Shown here: piece by piece, positions 16,845 through 24,303 of the stretch
How positions within the stretch are numbered: position 1 is the first letter of the stretch
How the letters are laid out: the number at the start of each line of letters is the position of its first letter
Assembly: GCA_001274695.2 (NCBI GenBank)
Contig: LARU01000002.1
Location: 1,178,001-1,242,000, forward strand
Source of the DNA: Azoarcus sp. PA01
GTDB lineage: Bacteria; Pseudomonadota; Gammaproteobacteria; Burkholderiales; Rhodocyclaceae
Length of the DNA stretch: 64,000 nucleotides
Direction: 5' to 3'
Made by a program: the position numbers and the translations under genes
Notes under the pieces: model-generated
What the model saw: the letters and a program-made list of their open reading frames with translations, nothing else
Told to the model about the DNA's origin: nothing
The model's database searches: none

Positions 16845-19226
16845 TTAATAGCGAGCACCCGCGCGTTCGCGCAACCCGCCCAGCCCTTTCTCGTTGATGC
16901 CTTTCAACACTTTCTCGGGCGTGATCGGCGCTTCCATGAACTGGATGCCGAGGGCGTGATAGATCGCGTTCGCGACCGCTCCGACCGGGCTCACGAGCCC
17001 CGATTCGCCGACGCTTTTCGCGCCGAACGGCCCGACCGGATCGGCGTTCTCGACGAGGATCGTCTTGATCTTCGGCATGTCGCTCGGACCGAACATCTTG
17101 TAGTCGGTGAAGCTGTTGTTGAGCATCCGCCCCTGGTTATCGTAGTACGTCTCCTCGCTCAGCACGAAGCCGAGTCCTTGCTGGATGCCGCCTTCGAGCT
17201 GCCCTTCGACGGCCGCCGGGTTGATCGCGCGGCCGATGTCGTGCGCGTTGACGAGCTCGAGCACGCGCACTTCACCGGTCTCGGTATCGACTTCGACTTC
17301 GGCGAACGACGCACCGAAAGGCGGCGAGTTGTGCGGCGCGAAGAAGCTCACGTAGCCCTGGATCTGTCCGGGCGCGCCTTCCGGCTTGCCGGTCATCGGA
17401 TCGATGAAATGGTACACGCCGGCACGCGTGATGCGCTCGACGTCGATCGAGCGCGCCGGGTCGCTCTTCGCGAAAATCTTCTTGTCGCGGATGTCGATCT
17501 CGTCGGCGGGCACCTGCAGCGCTTCGCTCGCGCGGGCGAGAAGCTGCCGCTTCGCGTCCTCACACGCGGCTTTCACTGCCGCGCCGCCGACGTAGATCGT
17601 GCGGCTCGCGTGCGCGCCGATGTCGAAGCCGGCGTCCGACCCCGGATTCGCGAGCTGCACGTCGCCGAACGGGAAGCCGAGCGTCTCGGCGGCGATCTGC
17701 TTCAGCGCGGTGTGCGAGCCCTGCCCCATGTCCGAGCACGCGAAAATCACTTCGGCCGTCGCGTCCTCGTTGATCTTGACGGTGCACACGGTGTGTTCGA
17801 GCAGCATCGGCATCGCGCCGCTGGTGTGGTTCATCACCGCGCAGCCGATTCCGCGGCGCTTCACGCCGGTCTGGTTCGCATATTTGCGGCGTTTCGCCGC
17901 CCAGTCGATCGCCGCCGCGCCGCGGTCGAGGCATTCGTCGAGCGCGCACGACGGGTAAGGCACGCCCGCGCACCAGCCGTCGTCGCCGACGCCTTTGTGC
18001 CATTTCTTGCGCCATTCGACCGGATCGGCGCCGACCTGCGCGCACGCGCGATCGATCAGCTGCTCGAGCGCGAAGTTCGTCTGCGGGTTGCCGTAGCCGC
18101 GGAACGCGCCGGTCAGGCCCTGGTTCGTGAAGTACGACTCGCCCTTGTAGCGCAGCGCCGGGAACTTGTACATGCCCCCGAGCCACGCGCCGGCAGTGAA
18201 AGCGGTGCCCGACGCGTCGAGGTAATAAGCACCTTTGTAGTTCTCGAAACGCGCGTCGCACGCGAGCGGCGTGCCGTCTTTCCTGAGCCCGATTTTCATC
18301 CAGTACTTGCCCGGGTGGCGGCTCGGCGAGATCGCCCAGTCTTCCTCGCGCAGCGTCTGCAGCTTGACCGGGTGGCCGGGCACCGCCATCGCCATCGCGC
18401 ACGCTTGCGGCTCCGAAATCATCCCGAGCCGCGCGCCGAAGCCGCCGCCGATCACGGTCGCGTTGATCTTGACGCGGCTCATCGGCAGCTCGAACAGCTT
18501 GGCGAGCTTCGCCTGCACGAGCTTGGGCATCTGCGACGACGTCCAGCACGTCAGCCGCCCGGCGTTGTCGAGCTTGGCGATGTACGCGTGCGGCTCCATC
18601 TGGCATTGCTTCTGCTTCGGCACGTAGAACACGTCCTCGACGACGATGTCGGCGTCCTGCATCGCCGCCTCGACGTCGCCGCCGCCGAGCGCGTTGCCGG
18701 GGAACATCGCTTCAGGCAGCTGGAACGCGCGGTTGCCCGGTTTTTGCGGCGTGAACTGGATCGCATCGGGCTGCTTCGACGCTTCCGCGGTCAGGTACAC
18801 CGGCAGCGGCTCGTATTCGACGATGACTTTCGCCGCGGCGCGCTCGGCGGCCTCTTCGGATCGCGCGATGATTCCGCAGATCGCGTCGCCCTGGTATTTG
18901 ACGTGCGTCGTGAAGATGTCCTGGTCGTCGATGTCACCGAGCATGTCGTGCAGCTGCGCGGAGACCATCAGGTCCATGACGGAGGAGTTGTATTTGTTCG
19001 ACGTGACGTCCGCGGGGCCCAGCACTTTGACGACGCCGGGCGATTTCGCCGCCTGCGACAGGTCGAGGCGGACGACGCGCGCGTGCGCATGCTCCCAGCA
19101 GCGCACCACTTTGCCGTACAGCATGCCGGGGAGCTGGATGTCGGCCGCGTAGAGCGCCTGGCCGGTCGCCTTGTCCTTGACGTCGACGCGCTGCGCGCTC
19201 GTGCCGACGATGGTTTCCGCGTTCAT
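16845..19226 (-). CDS. Xanthine-dehydrogenase-family molybdenum hydroxylase, large subunit (HcrA-like)
   Basis: A 793-residue catalytic subunit binding molybdopterin cytosine dinucleotide. Family markers are VKDKATGQALYAADI near the start, GGGFGAR, TGAFRGYGNPQ, MGQGSHTALKQIAAE, and near the C-terminus the GAKSVGESGL loop with the catalytic glutamate. It resembles the alpha subunit of 4-hydroxybenzoyl-CoA reductase and aldehyde/nicotinate-type hydroxylases. The start at 19226 overlaps the small subunit stop by four bases (ATGA). Longer frames fuse it wrongly to upstream genes. The exact substrate is open: the paired FAD subunit lacks the extra Fe-S loop of true 4-hydroxybenzoyl-CoA reductase. 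It is cytoplasmic, with no export signal. Confidence 0.85.
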   Translation of the reverse strand: MNAETIVGTSAQRVDVKDKATGQALYAADIQLPGMLYGKVVRCWEHAHARVVRLDLSQAAKSPGVVKVLGPADVTSNKYNSSVMDLMVSAQLHDMLGDIDDQDIFTTHVKYQGDAICGIIARSEEAAERAAAKVIVEYEPLPVYLTAEASKQPDAIQFTPQKPGNRAFQLPEAMFPGNALGGGDVEAAMQDADIVVEDVFYVPKQKQCQMEPHAYIAKLDNAGRLTCWTSSQMPKLVQAKLAKLFELPMSRVKINATVIGGGFGARLGMISEPQACAMAMAVPGHPVKLQTLREEDWAISPSRHPGKYWMKIGLRKDGTPLACDARFENYKGAYYLDASGTAFTAGAWLGGMYKFPALRYKGESYFTNQGLTGAFRGYGNPQTNFALEQLIDRACAQVGADPVEWRKKWHKGVGDDGWCAGVPYPSCALDECLDRGAAAIDWAAKRRKYANQTGVKRRGIGCAVMNHTSGAMPMLLEHTVCTVKINEDATAEVIFACSDMGQGSHTALKQIAAETLGFPFGDVQLANPGSDAGFDIGAHASRTIYVGGAAVKAACEDAKRQLLARASEALQVPADEIDIRDKKIFAKSDPARSIDVERITRAGVYHFIDPMTGKPEGAPGQIQGYVSFFAPHNSPPFGASFAEVEVDTETGEVRVLELVNAHDIGRAINPAAVEGQLEGGIQQGLGFVLSEETYYDNQGRMLNNSFTDYKMFGPSDMPKIKTILVENADPVGPFGAKSVGESGLVSPVGAVANAIYHALGIQFMEAPITPEKVLKGINEKGLGGLRERAGARY

Positions 19227-19738
19227 TGCGCCACCTCCTGACAGGCCGTGTCCGCCTTGATCGGGCGTCCCGGCGCGGTGCGCGCGGCCTTCTGCACCGC
19301 CTTGACGATTTTTTCGTAGCCCGTGCAGCGGCAGATGTTGCCTTCGAGCGCATGGCGGATTTCGTGCTCGCTCGGGTCCGGGTTCTTCGCCAGCAGGCTC
19401 GCGGTCTTCACGATCATCCCCGGCGTGCAGTAGCCGCACTGGATCGCCGCTTCGTCGTTGAACGCCTGCTGGATGTGGTTGAGCTCGCCGAACTGCGCGA
19501 ACCCGGCTGCGGTCGTGATGCGCTTGCCGTCCATCGTCGCCGCGAGCGCGAGGCACGAATTGATCGCGCGGTCGTCGACGAGCACCGTACAGGCGCCGCA
19601 TTCGCCGGTGCCGCAGCCGTATTTGGTCTCGGTCATGCCGAGCTGGTCGCGCAGCACTTCGAGCAGCGTGCGATTGACGGCGACATTGAGCTTGTATTCC
19701 TCTCCATTGATATGGAGCGTGATCGCTGCATCCTTCAT
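19223..19738 (-). CDS. Xanthine-dehydrogenase-family 2Fe-2S subunit (HcrC-like)
   Basis: A 171-residue subunit with two 2Fe-2S clusters. The plant-ferredoxin-type group is [12 protein letters not shown] plus a later INSC, and the second group is QCGYCTPGM and NICRCTGY. Length and motif order match HcrC and CoxS-type subunits. The start at 19738 (MKDAAITL) follows GGAGACAGGA; an upstream in-frame ATG would add 13 residues without support. The C-terminus has a short tail ending TACQEVAQ. It passes electrons from the Mo site to the FAD subunit and lies between the FAD subunit gene (63 bases upstream) and the Mo subunit gene, which it overlaps. Confidence 0.9.
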   Translation of the reverse strand: MKDAAITLHINGEEYKLNVAVNRTLLEVLRDQLGMTETKYGCGTGECGACTVLVDDRAINSCLALAATMDGKRITTAAGFAQFGELNHIQQAFNDEAAIQCGYCTPGMIVKTASLLAKNPDPSEHEIRHALEGNICRCTGYEKIVKAVQKAARTAPGRPIKADTACQEVAQ

Positions 19739-19801
19739 TCCTGTCTCCTCGTGAAGATCGGCCGCCCGCCGATTCAAGTCGGTCGGGTCGGTTCGGTTCG
19801 G

Positions 19802-20671
19802 TCAGGCGGCGCGGCACGCTTCCTCGATCGCGCGCTTCAACAAAACGCCGGAAACCTGGCAGCGGTATTCGGCGGTCGAACGCTTGTCGTCGATCGGGCT
19901 GATTTCCGACGGCACCGACTCGACGAGGCGCGCGAGCAGCTCGGCGGTGAGCTCGCGGCCTCTGAGCAGCGCTTCGGTGTTCTTGAGCCGCAGCGGCGTC
20001 GGCGCGACGCAGCCCATCGCGAAGCGCGCCTCGACGCAGGTGTTGCCGAGCATCTCGAGCTGCACCGCGACGTTGAGCTTCGACAGGTCGTCGTTCGTGC
20101 GCGTCATGCGCTTGAAAGCGCCGCGCGCGCCGATCGCCGGCGGCGGCAGCACGAGTTCGACGGCGAGCTCGTCGGGCGCGCGCGCAGTGACGCCGTACGA
20201 CAGCCAGAAGTCGTCGATATCGACTTCGCGCCGGCCGGCCGCGCGCTGCAGCACGAGCTTGCCGCCGATCGCGTAGATCGCGCAGCTGCAGTCGCCGGCG
20301 GGCGATGCGCGCAGCAGGTTGCCGAGCACGGTCGCGGTGTTGCGCACCTGGCCGGTCGCGAAGATCTCGGCGGCGTGCCACAGCGCCGGGTAATGCTCTT
20401 TGACTTCCGGCTGCGCCAGCAGGTCCGCGATCGTCGCTTTTGCGCCGATGCGCAGGCCTTTCGACGCATCGAACACGACGTATCCGAGCCCGGGGATGCC
20501 ATCGAGGCTCATGACGTATTCCGGCGACTGCGTGAACTTCATCGCGACCAGCACGTCGGTGCCGCCCGCCATCACGGTGAGGCGCTGCCGGTGCGTCGCC
20601 AGCAGCTCGACCGCTTCCGCAAGGCTTTTCGGCAGCAGAAGATCGAAGTCCGGCAATATTCGACTACTCAT
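19802..20671 (-). CDS. Xanthine-dehydrogenase-family FAD subunit (HcrB-like, without Fe-S loop)
   Basis: A 289-residue FAD-binding subunit. AGGTDVLVAMK near residue 36 and TVLGNLLRASPAGD near residue 114 are the two FAD-binding motifs, and GAFKRMTRTNDDL follows in the C-terminal half. Only two cysteines (GDCSC) lie where 4-hydroxybenzoyl-CoA reductase has an insert of about 40 residues with a 4Fe-4S cluster, so the insert and cluster are missing. The start at 20671 has AAGGAG eight bases upstream. It is the first gene of the three-gene operon; the 214 bases before the upstream direct repeats contain no gene. Confidence 0.88.
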   Translation of the reverse strand: MSSRILPDFDLLLPKSLAEAVELLATHRQRLTVMAGGTDVLVAMKFTQSPEYVMSLDGIPGLGYVVFDASKGLRIGAKATIADLLAQPEVKEHYPALWHAAEIFATGQVRNTATVLGNLLRASPAGDCSCAIYAIGGKLVLQRAAGRREVDIDDFWLSYGVTARAPDELAVELVLPPPAIGARGAFKRMTRTNDDLSKLNVAVQLEMLGNTCVEARFAMGCVAPTPLRLKNTEALLRGRELTAELLARLVESVPSEISPIDDKRSTAEYRCQVSGVLLKRAIEEACRAA

Positions 20672-20884
20672 GGAGTGACTCCTTCGCGAGACGTGAGTGG
20701 AGAAAAAGGGACGATCGCCCCGGTTCATCGAGCCGTGAAACCTTTTCCCGCGCGCCGGACAGGCGCGTTCGGACGCGCAGGAACGCCGCTCGAGGAACGC
20801 CAAAAGCCGATTCGGGTCATGCTTTCACCCGGCGCGCGGAGGGACCTGTTGCGGATACCGCCATTGATGCCGGCGCGCCGGCTT

Positions 20885-20917
20885 CGGCGCTATCCGCTGC
20901 ATCCATCGCCTATCCCG
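20885..20917. promoter_or_regulatory. Second CTATCC direct-repeat operator candidate
   Basis: CTATCC occurs at 20890 and again at 20910, a period of exactly 20 bp, the second as CCTATCCCG followed by AAAAT. The pair at 6751-6783 has the same order (GCTATCC then CCTATCCCG, then GAAAT) and the same period. Both lie upstream of minus-strand molybdoenzyme operons, here 214-246 bases before the FAD subunit start. Confidence 0.45.
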
Positions 20918-21065
20918 AAAATTCCGGGAAGTTGCGATACAGCCCGAAAGCGGCCCGGAAGGTGAACTCGTATAAAATTTCCCCGCTTACGTGACACCGG
21001 ATGGCAGGAAGTCCGCGCAGGAGCCCGGCAACGTGAAGCCGGCTGTTACTATGCAAAAGGCAATC

Positions 21066-21235
21066 CAATACAAACGTTCGCGCTGAGCTTGTCGAAGGGC
21101 GATGGCTTCGACCGGCCGGTCCTGAGCGAAATCGAAGGGCTCAGTCCGAACGGTATTTGCTGCCGGGTTATCAAGGCGATCAAATACAACCGTTCGCCCT
21201 GAGCTTGTCGAAGGGCGCTGCCGAGGCCTCGACCG
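21066..21235. repeat. Cluster of REP-like elements
   Basis: The core GAGCTTGTCGAAGGGC occurs at 21085-21100 and 21201-21216, with the same flanks (AATACAA before, CGAACGGTATTTG after, then TGCCGGGTTA) as the element at 16789-16830. One unit here is complete (about 21066-21157) and carries an inner variant, CCTGAGCGAAATCGAAGGGC; the other is half a unit. The rest of the 690-base gap 20672-21361 holds the direct-repeat site and a ten-G run but no gene. Confidence 0.8.
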
Positions 21236-21361
21236 GTCTATCCAGAGTCGATAGGCACAAGAGGCGGGGGCGGGTCCATCGACCGTTGTGCCTCGCATCG
21301 TTTCAACCGCATCCCCGCTCCGTCCTGGCGTTGCTCGCAGGGCGGGGGGGGGGAACCAATC

Positions 21362-24301
21362 ATGAATGAACAGAACCACGATGCCGACGATCGCGGTGCG
21401 TCCGCGCGGCCGGCGGCGTTCCCGATCGTCGGCATCGGCGCTTCGGCCGGAGGCCTCGAAGCTTTCAGCGAGTTCTTCGACCATCTCGCGCCGGACCTCG
21501 GCATGGCCTACGTGCTGGTCCAGCATCTGGATCCGACACACCCCAGCATCCTCGCCAGCCTGCTCGCGGGGCGCACGCCCCTGCCGGTCAGCGAGGCGGG
21601 CGACGGCATGCGCGTCGAGCCGGATCACGTCTATGTGATTCCGCCGAACACCAGCCTGGCGATCCTCGGCGGCGTGCTGCACCTGATGCCGCTTTCCGAG
21701 ATGCGCGCACCGCCGCTGACCGTGGACTATTTCCTGCGCTCGCTCGCGCAGGACCAGGGCAGCCGCGCGATCGGCGTCATCCTGTCGGGCGCCGCGTCGG
21801 ACGGCGTGACCGGCATGAAGATGATCAAGGCCGAAGGCGGCATCACGTTCGCCGAGGACCCGGCCAGCGCCCGTTACAGCAGCATGCCGGACGCGGCGAT
21901 CGCGAGCGGCTGCGTCGATTTCGTGCTGCCTCCGGCCCAGATCGCCCACGAACTCGCGCGTCTCGGCGGGCGGGTTGCCGCAGCGCCGCCCGCGGCGCCG
22001 GCCGTTCCGCCGGACGACGAGCGCCACCTCGACAAGCTCTTCATCCTGCTGCGCCGGCGCACCGGCGTCGACTTCGTCCAGTACAAGCACACGACGATCC
22101 ATCGCCGCATCCAGCGCCGCATGCTCGTTCACCGCCTCGACCGGCTCGCCGACTACGTCAGGCTGCTGCACGAGCGCCCGGCCGAGATCGACACGCTCTA
22201 CAACGAGATCCTGATCAACGTCACCGCGTTCTTTCGCGACCCGGGAGTGTTCGACGCGCTGAGGCGCGAAATCCTGCCCCGGATCATCGAACGATGCGCC
22301 AACGGCGGCGACCCGGTGCGCATCTGGGTGCCGGGCTGCTCGACCGGCGAGGAGCCGTATTCGATCGCGATCGCGCTGCTCGAAGGCATGGAGGAAGCGG
22401 GCGTCAACCTGCCGGTCCAGATTTTCGCGACCGACATCGACACGCACGCGATCGACACTGCGCGCGTCGGAGTTTTCCCCGACAGCATCGCCGCCGACGT
22501 GCCGCCGACCCGGCTCGCGCGCCACTTCACGCACAGCGAGCAGGGCTACCTGATCAGCAAGCAGATCCGCGACATGTGCCTGTTCGCGAAACAGAACGTC
22601 GTCAAGGATCCGCCGTTCTCGCGCCTCGACCTGATCAGCTGCCGCAACCTCCTGATCTACCTCGGGCCGGTGCTGCAGAAGAAAGTGCTGGCGCTGTTCC
22701 ACTACGCGCTCAAGCCGACCGGCTTCCTGCTGCTCGGCAGTGCCGAGACCATCGGCAAGCACGCCGACATGTACCGGGCGATCGACACGAAGCACAAGAT
22801 CGACGTCAAGAAAGCGATCGCGACGGCGCTGCAGCTCGATTTCTGCGCACCACTGTCGGCGTCGTTCAGCGTCGCCGAACCGCCCGCGCACGAACGCGCG
22901 GCGCCGCTCGCCGGTCGCGACCTGGCGAAGGCCGTCGACCGGCTGCTGATGAAGAAATACTGTCCGGCGAGCGTCGTCATCAACGAGCAGATGGACATCG
23001 TGCAGTTCCGCGGCCAGACCGGCGAGTTTCTCGAACCCGCAGCGGGCGACGCGAGTTTCAACCTGCTGCGCATGGCGCGCGACGGGCTCGCGATGGAGCT
23101 GCGCGAGATCGTCGGGGAAGCATTCAGGACGCGCGCCGCGACGCGCAAGGAAGGCCTCGCGTTGCGGCGCGACGACAAGACGCTGCTCGTCGAGATCGAA
23201 GTCGCGCCGCTCGACGGTGCCGCGCCGGGATTCTTTCTCGTCGTCTTCCGCGCGACGCCCGGCGCGCAGCTCGCCGCGGGAAGCGCGAGCGCGCCGGGTG
23301 CGCAACACGAGGAACGGCTGGCGATGCTCGAACACGAGCTGGCGACGACTCGGGAATACCTGCAGTCGGTGATCGAGCAGGACGAGACGATCAACGAGGA
23401 ACTGCGCTCGGCGAACGAGGAGATCCTGTCGAGCAACGAAGAGTTGCAAAGCACCAACGAAGAGCTCGAAACCGCCAAGGAAGAGCTGCAGTCGGTCAAC
23501 GAGGAGTTGTCCACCGTCAACGAGGAGCTGGAGACGCGCAACCGCGAGCTGTCGCAGCTCAACAACGACCTCTCGAACCTGCTCGGCAGTGTCAACGTTC
23601 CGATCGTGATCCTCGGCACCGACCTGCGCGTCCGCCGCTACACGCCGCTGGCCGCCAAGCACCTCAATCTCGATGACTCGGACATCGGACGGGCGATCGC
23701 CGACATCGAACTCGGCATCCAGGTGCCGGATCTGCCAAAGCTCATCGCACAGGTCATCGACACCGCCACGGTGCAGGAGGTCGAAAGCCAGGCGCGCGAC
23801 GGGCGCTGGTATTTGCTGCGCATGCGGCCGTACAAGACGCTCGAGAGCCGCATCGAAGGCGCGGTCGTCGCGTTCATCGATATCGACGACACCAAGCGCA
23901 CGCTGCAGATCGCGCAGGAGGCCCGCGACTACGCGCAAGGCATCGTCGATGCGATCCGCCACCCGTTGCTGGTGGTCGACCGGAACCTCAAGGTCGTGTC
24001 GACGAACCCGGCGTTTCTCGACACGTTCCGCGTCGCCCCCGCGGAGACGGTCGGCAACCTTCTTTATCATCTGGGCAACGGGCAGTGGGGGATCCCGCGG
24101 CTGCGCCAGGCACTCGAAGGAGTATGCACGCGCGGCCAGGGCTTCGAGGATTTCGTCGTCGAGCATGACTTCGAGAGCATCGGTCGGCGCCGTTTGCGCA
24201 TCAGCGGCCGGCCGATCGACACGGCCTCGGGGCCGCCATTCCTCGCGCTGATGCAGATCGAGGGCGGCGGCGATGACGCCGGCCTCGCGCACAAGGAGTA
24301 G
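21362..24301 (+). CDS. CheB-CheR-PAS-PAS signalling fusion protein
   Basis: A 979-residue protein. Residues about 20-195 are a CheB methylesterase with the catalytic trio visible (GIGASAGGLEA, LVQHLDP, LSGAASDGVTGM). Residues about 215-480 are a CheR methyltransferase (NVTAFFRDP and the SAM loop VPGCSTGEEPYS). A long coiled coil of NEEL repeats spans about 650-735, then come two PAS-type domains to the end. There is no histidine kinase domain, although many relatives continue into one. The ATG at 21362 follows a ten-G tract that must serve as or overlap the ribosome binding site. It is followed, three bases on, by the diguanylate cyclase gene. Likely role: adaptation-type sensing not tied to a flagellar CheA in this window. 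Confidence 0.88.
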   Translation: MNEQNHDADDRGASARPAAFPIVGIGASAGGLEAFSEFFDHLAPDLGMAYVLVQHLDPTHPSILASLLAGRTPLPVSEAGDGMRVEPDHVYVIPPNTSLAILGGVLHLMPLSEMRAPPLTVDYFLRSLAQDQGSRAIGVILSGAASDGVTGMKMIKAEGGITFAEDPASARYSSMPDAAIASGCVDFVLPPAQIAHELARLGGRVAAAPPAAPAVPPDDERHLDKLFILLRRRTGVDFVQYKHTTIHRRIQRRMLVHRLDRLADYVRLLHERPAEIDTLYNEILINVTAFFRDPGVFDALRREILPRIIERCANGGDPVRIWVPGCSTGEEPYSIAIALLEGMEEAGVNLPVQIFATDIDTHAIDTARVGVFPDSIAADVPPTRLARHFTHSEQGYLISKQIRDMCLFAKQNVVKDPPFSRLDLISCRNLLIYLGPVLQKKVLALFHYALKPTGFLLLGSAETIGKHADMYRAIDTKHKIDVKKAIATALQLDFCAPLSASFSVAEPPAHERAAPLAGRDLAKAVDRLLMKKYCPASVVINEQMDIVQFRGQTGEFLEPAAGDASFNLLRMARDGLAMELREIVGEAFRTRAATRKEGLALRRDDKTLLVEIEVAPLDGAAPGFFLVVFRATPGAQLAAGSASAPGAQHEERLAMLEHELATTREYLQSVIEQDETINEELRSANEEILSSNEELQSTNEELETAKEELQSVNEELSTVNEELETRNRELSQLNNDLSNLLGSVNVPIVILGTDLRVRRYTPLAAKHLNLDDSDIGRAIADIELGIQVPDLPKLIAQVIDTATVQEVESQARDGRWYLLRMRPYKTLESRIEGAVVAFIDIDDTKRTLQIAQEARDYAQGIVDAIRHPLLVVDRNLKVVSTNPAFLDTFRVAPAETVGNLLYHLGNGQWGIPRLRQALEGVCTRGQGFEDFVVEHDFESIGRRRLRISGRPIDTASGPPFLALMQIEGGGDDAGLAHKE

Positions 24302-24303
24302 GC

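Noticed and set aside
19802..20671. Calling the FAD subunit a true HcrB
   Set aside because: The 4Fe-4S insert of 4-hydroxybenzoyl-CoA reductase is missing, so only a family-level name is given.
20987..24292. A 1101-codon open frame on the minus strand
   Set aside because: Antisense of the CheB-CheR-PAS gene; the plus strand carries clear catalytic motifs.
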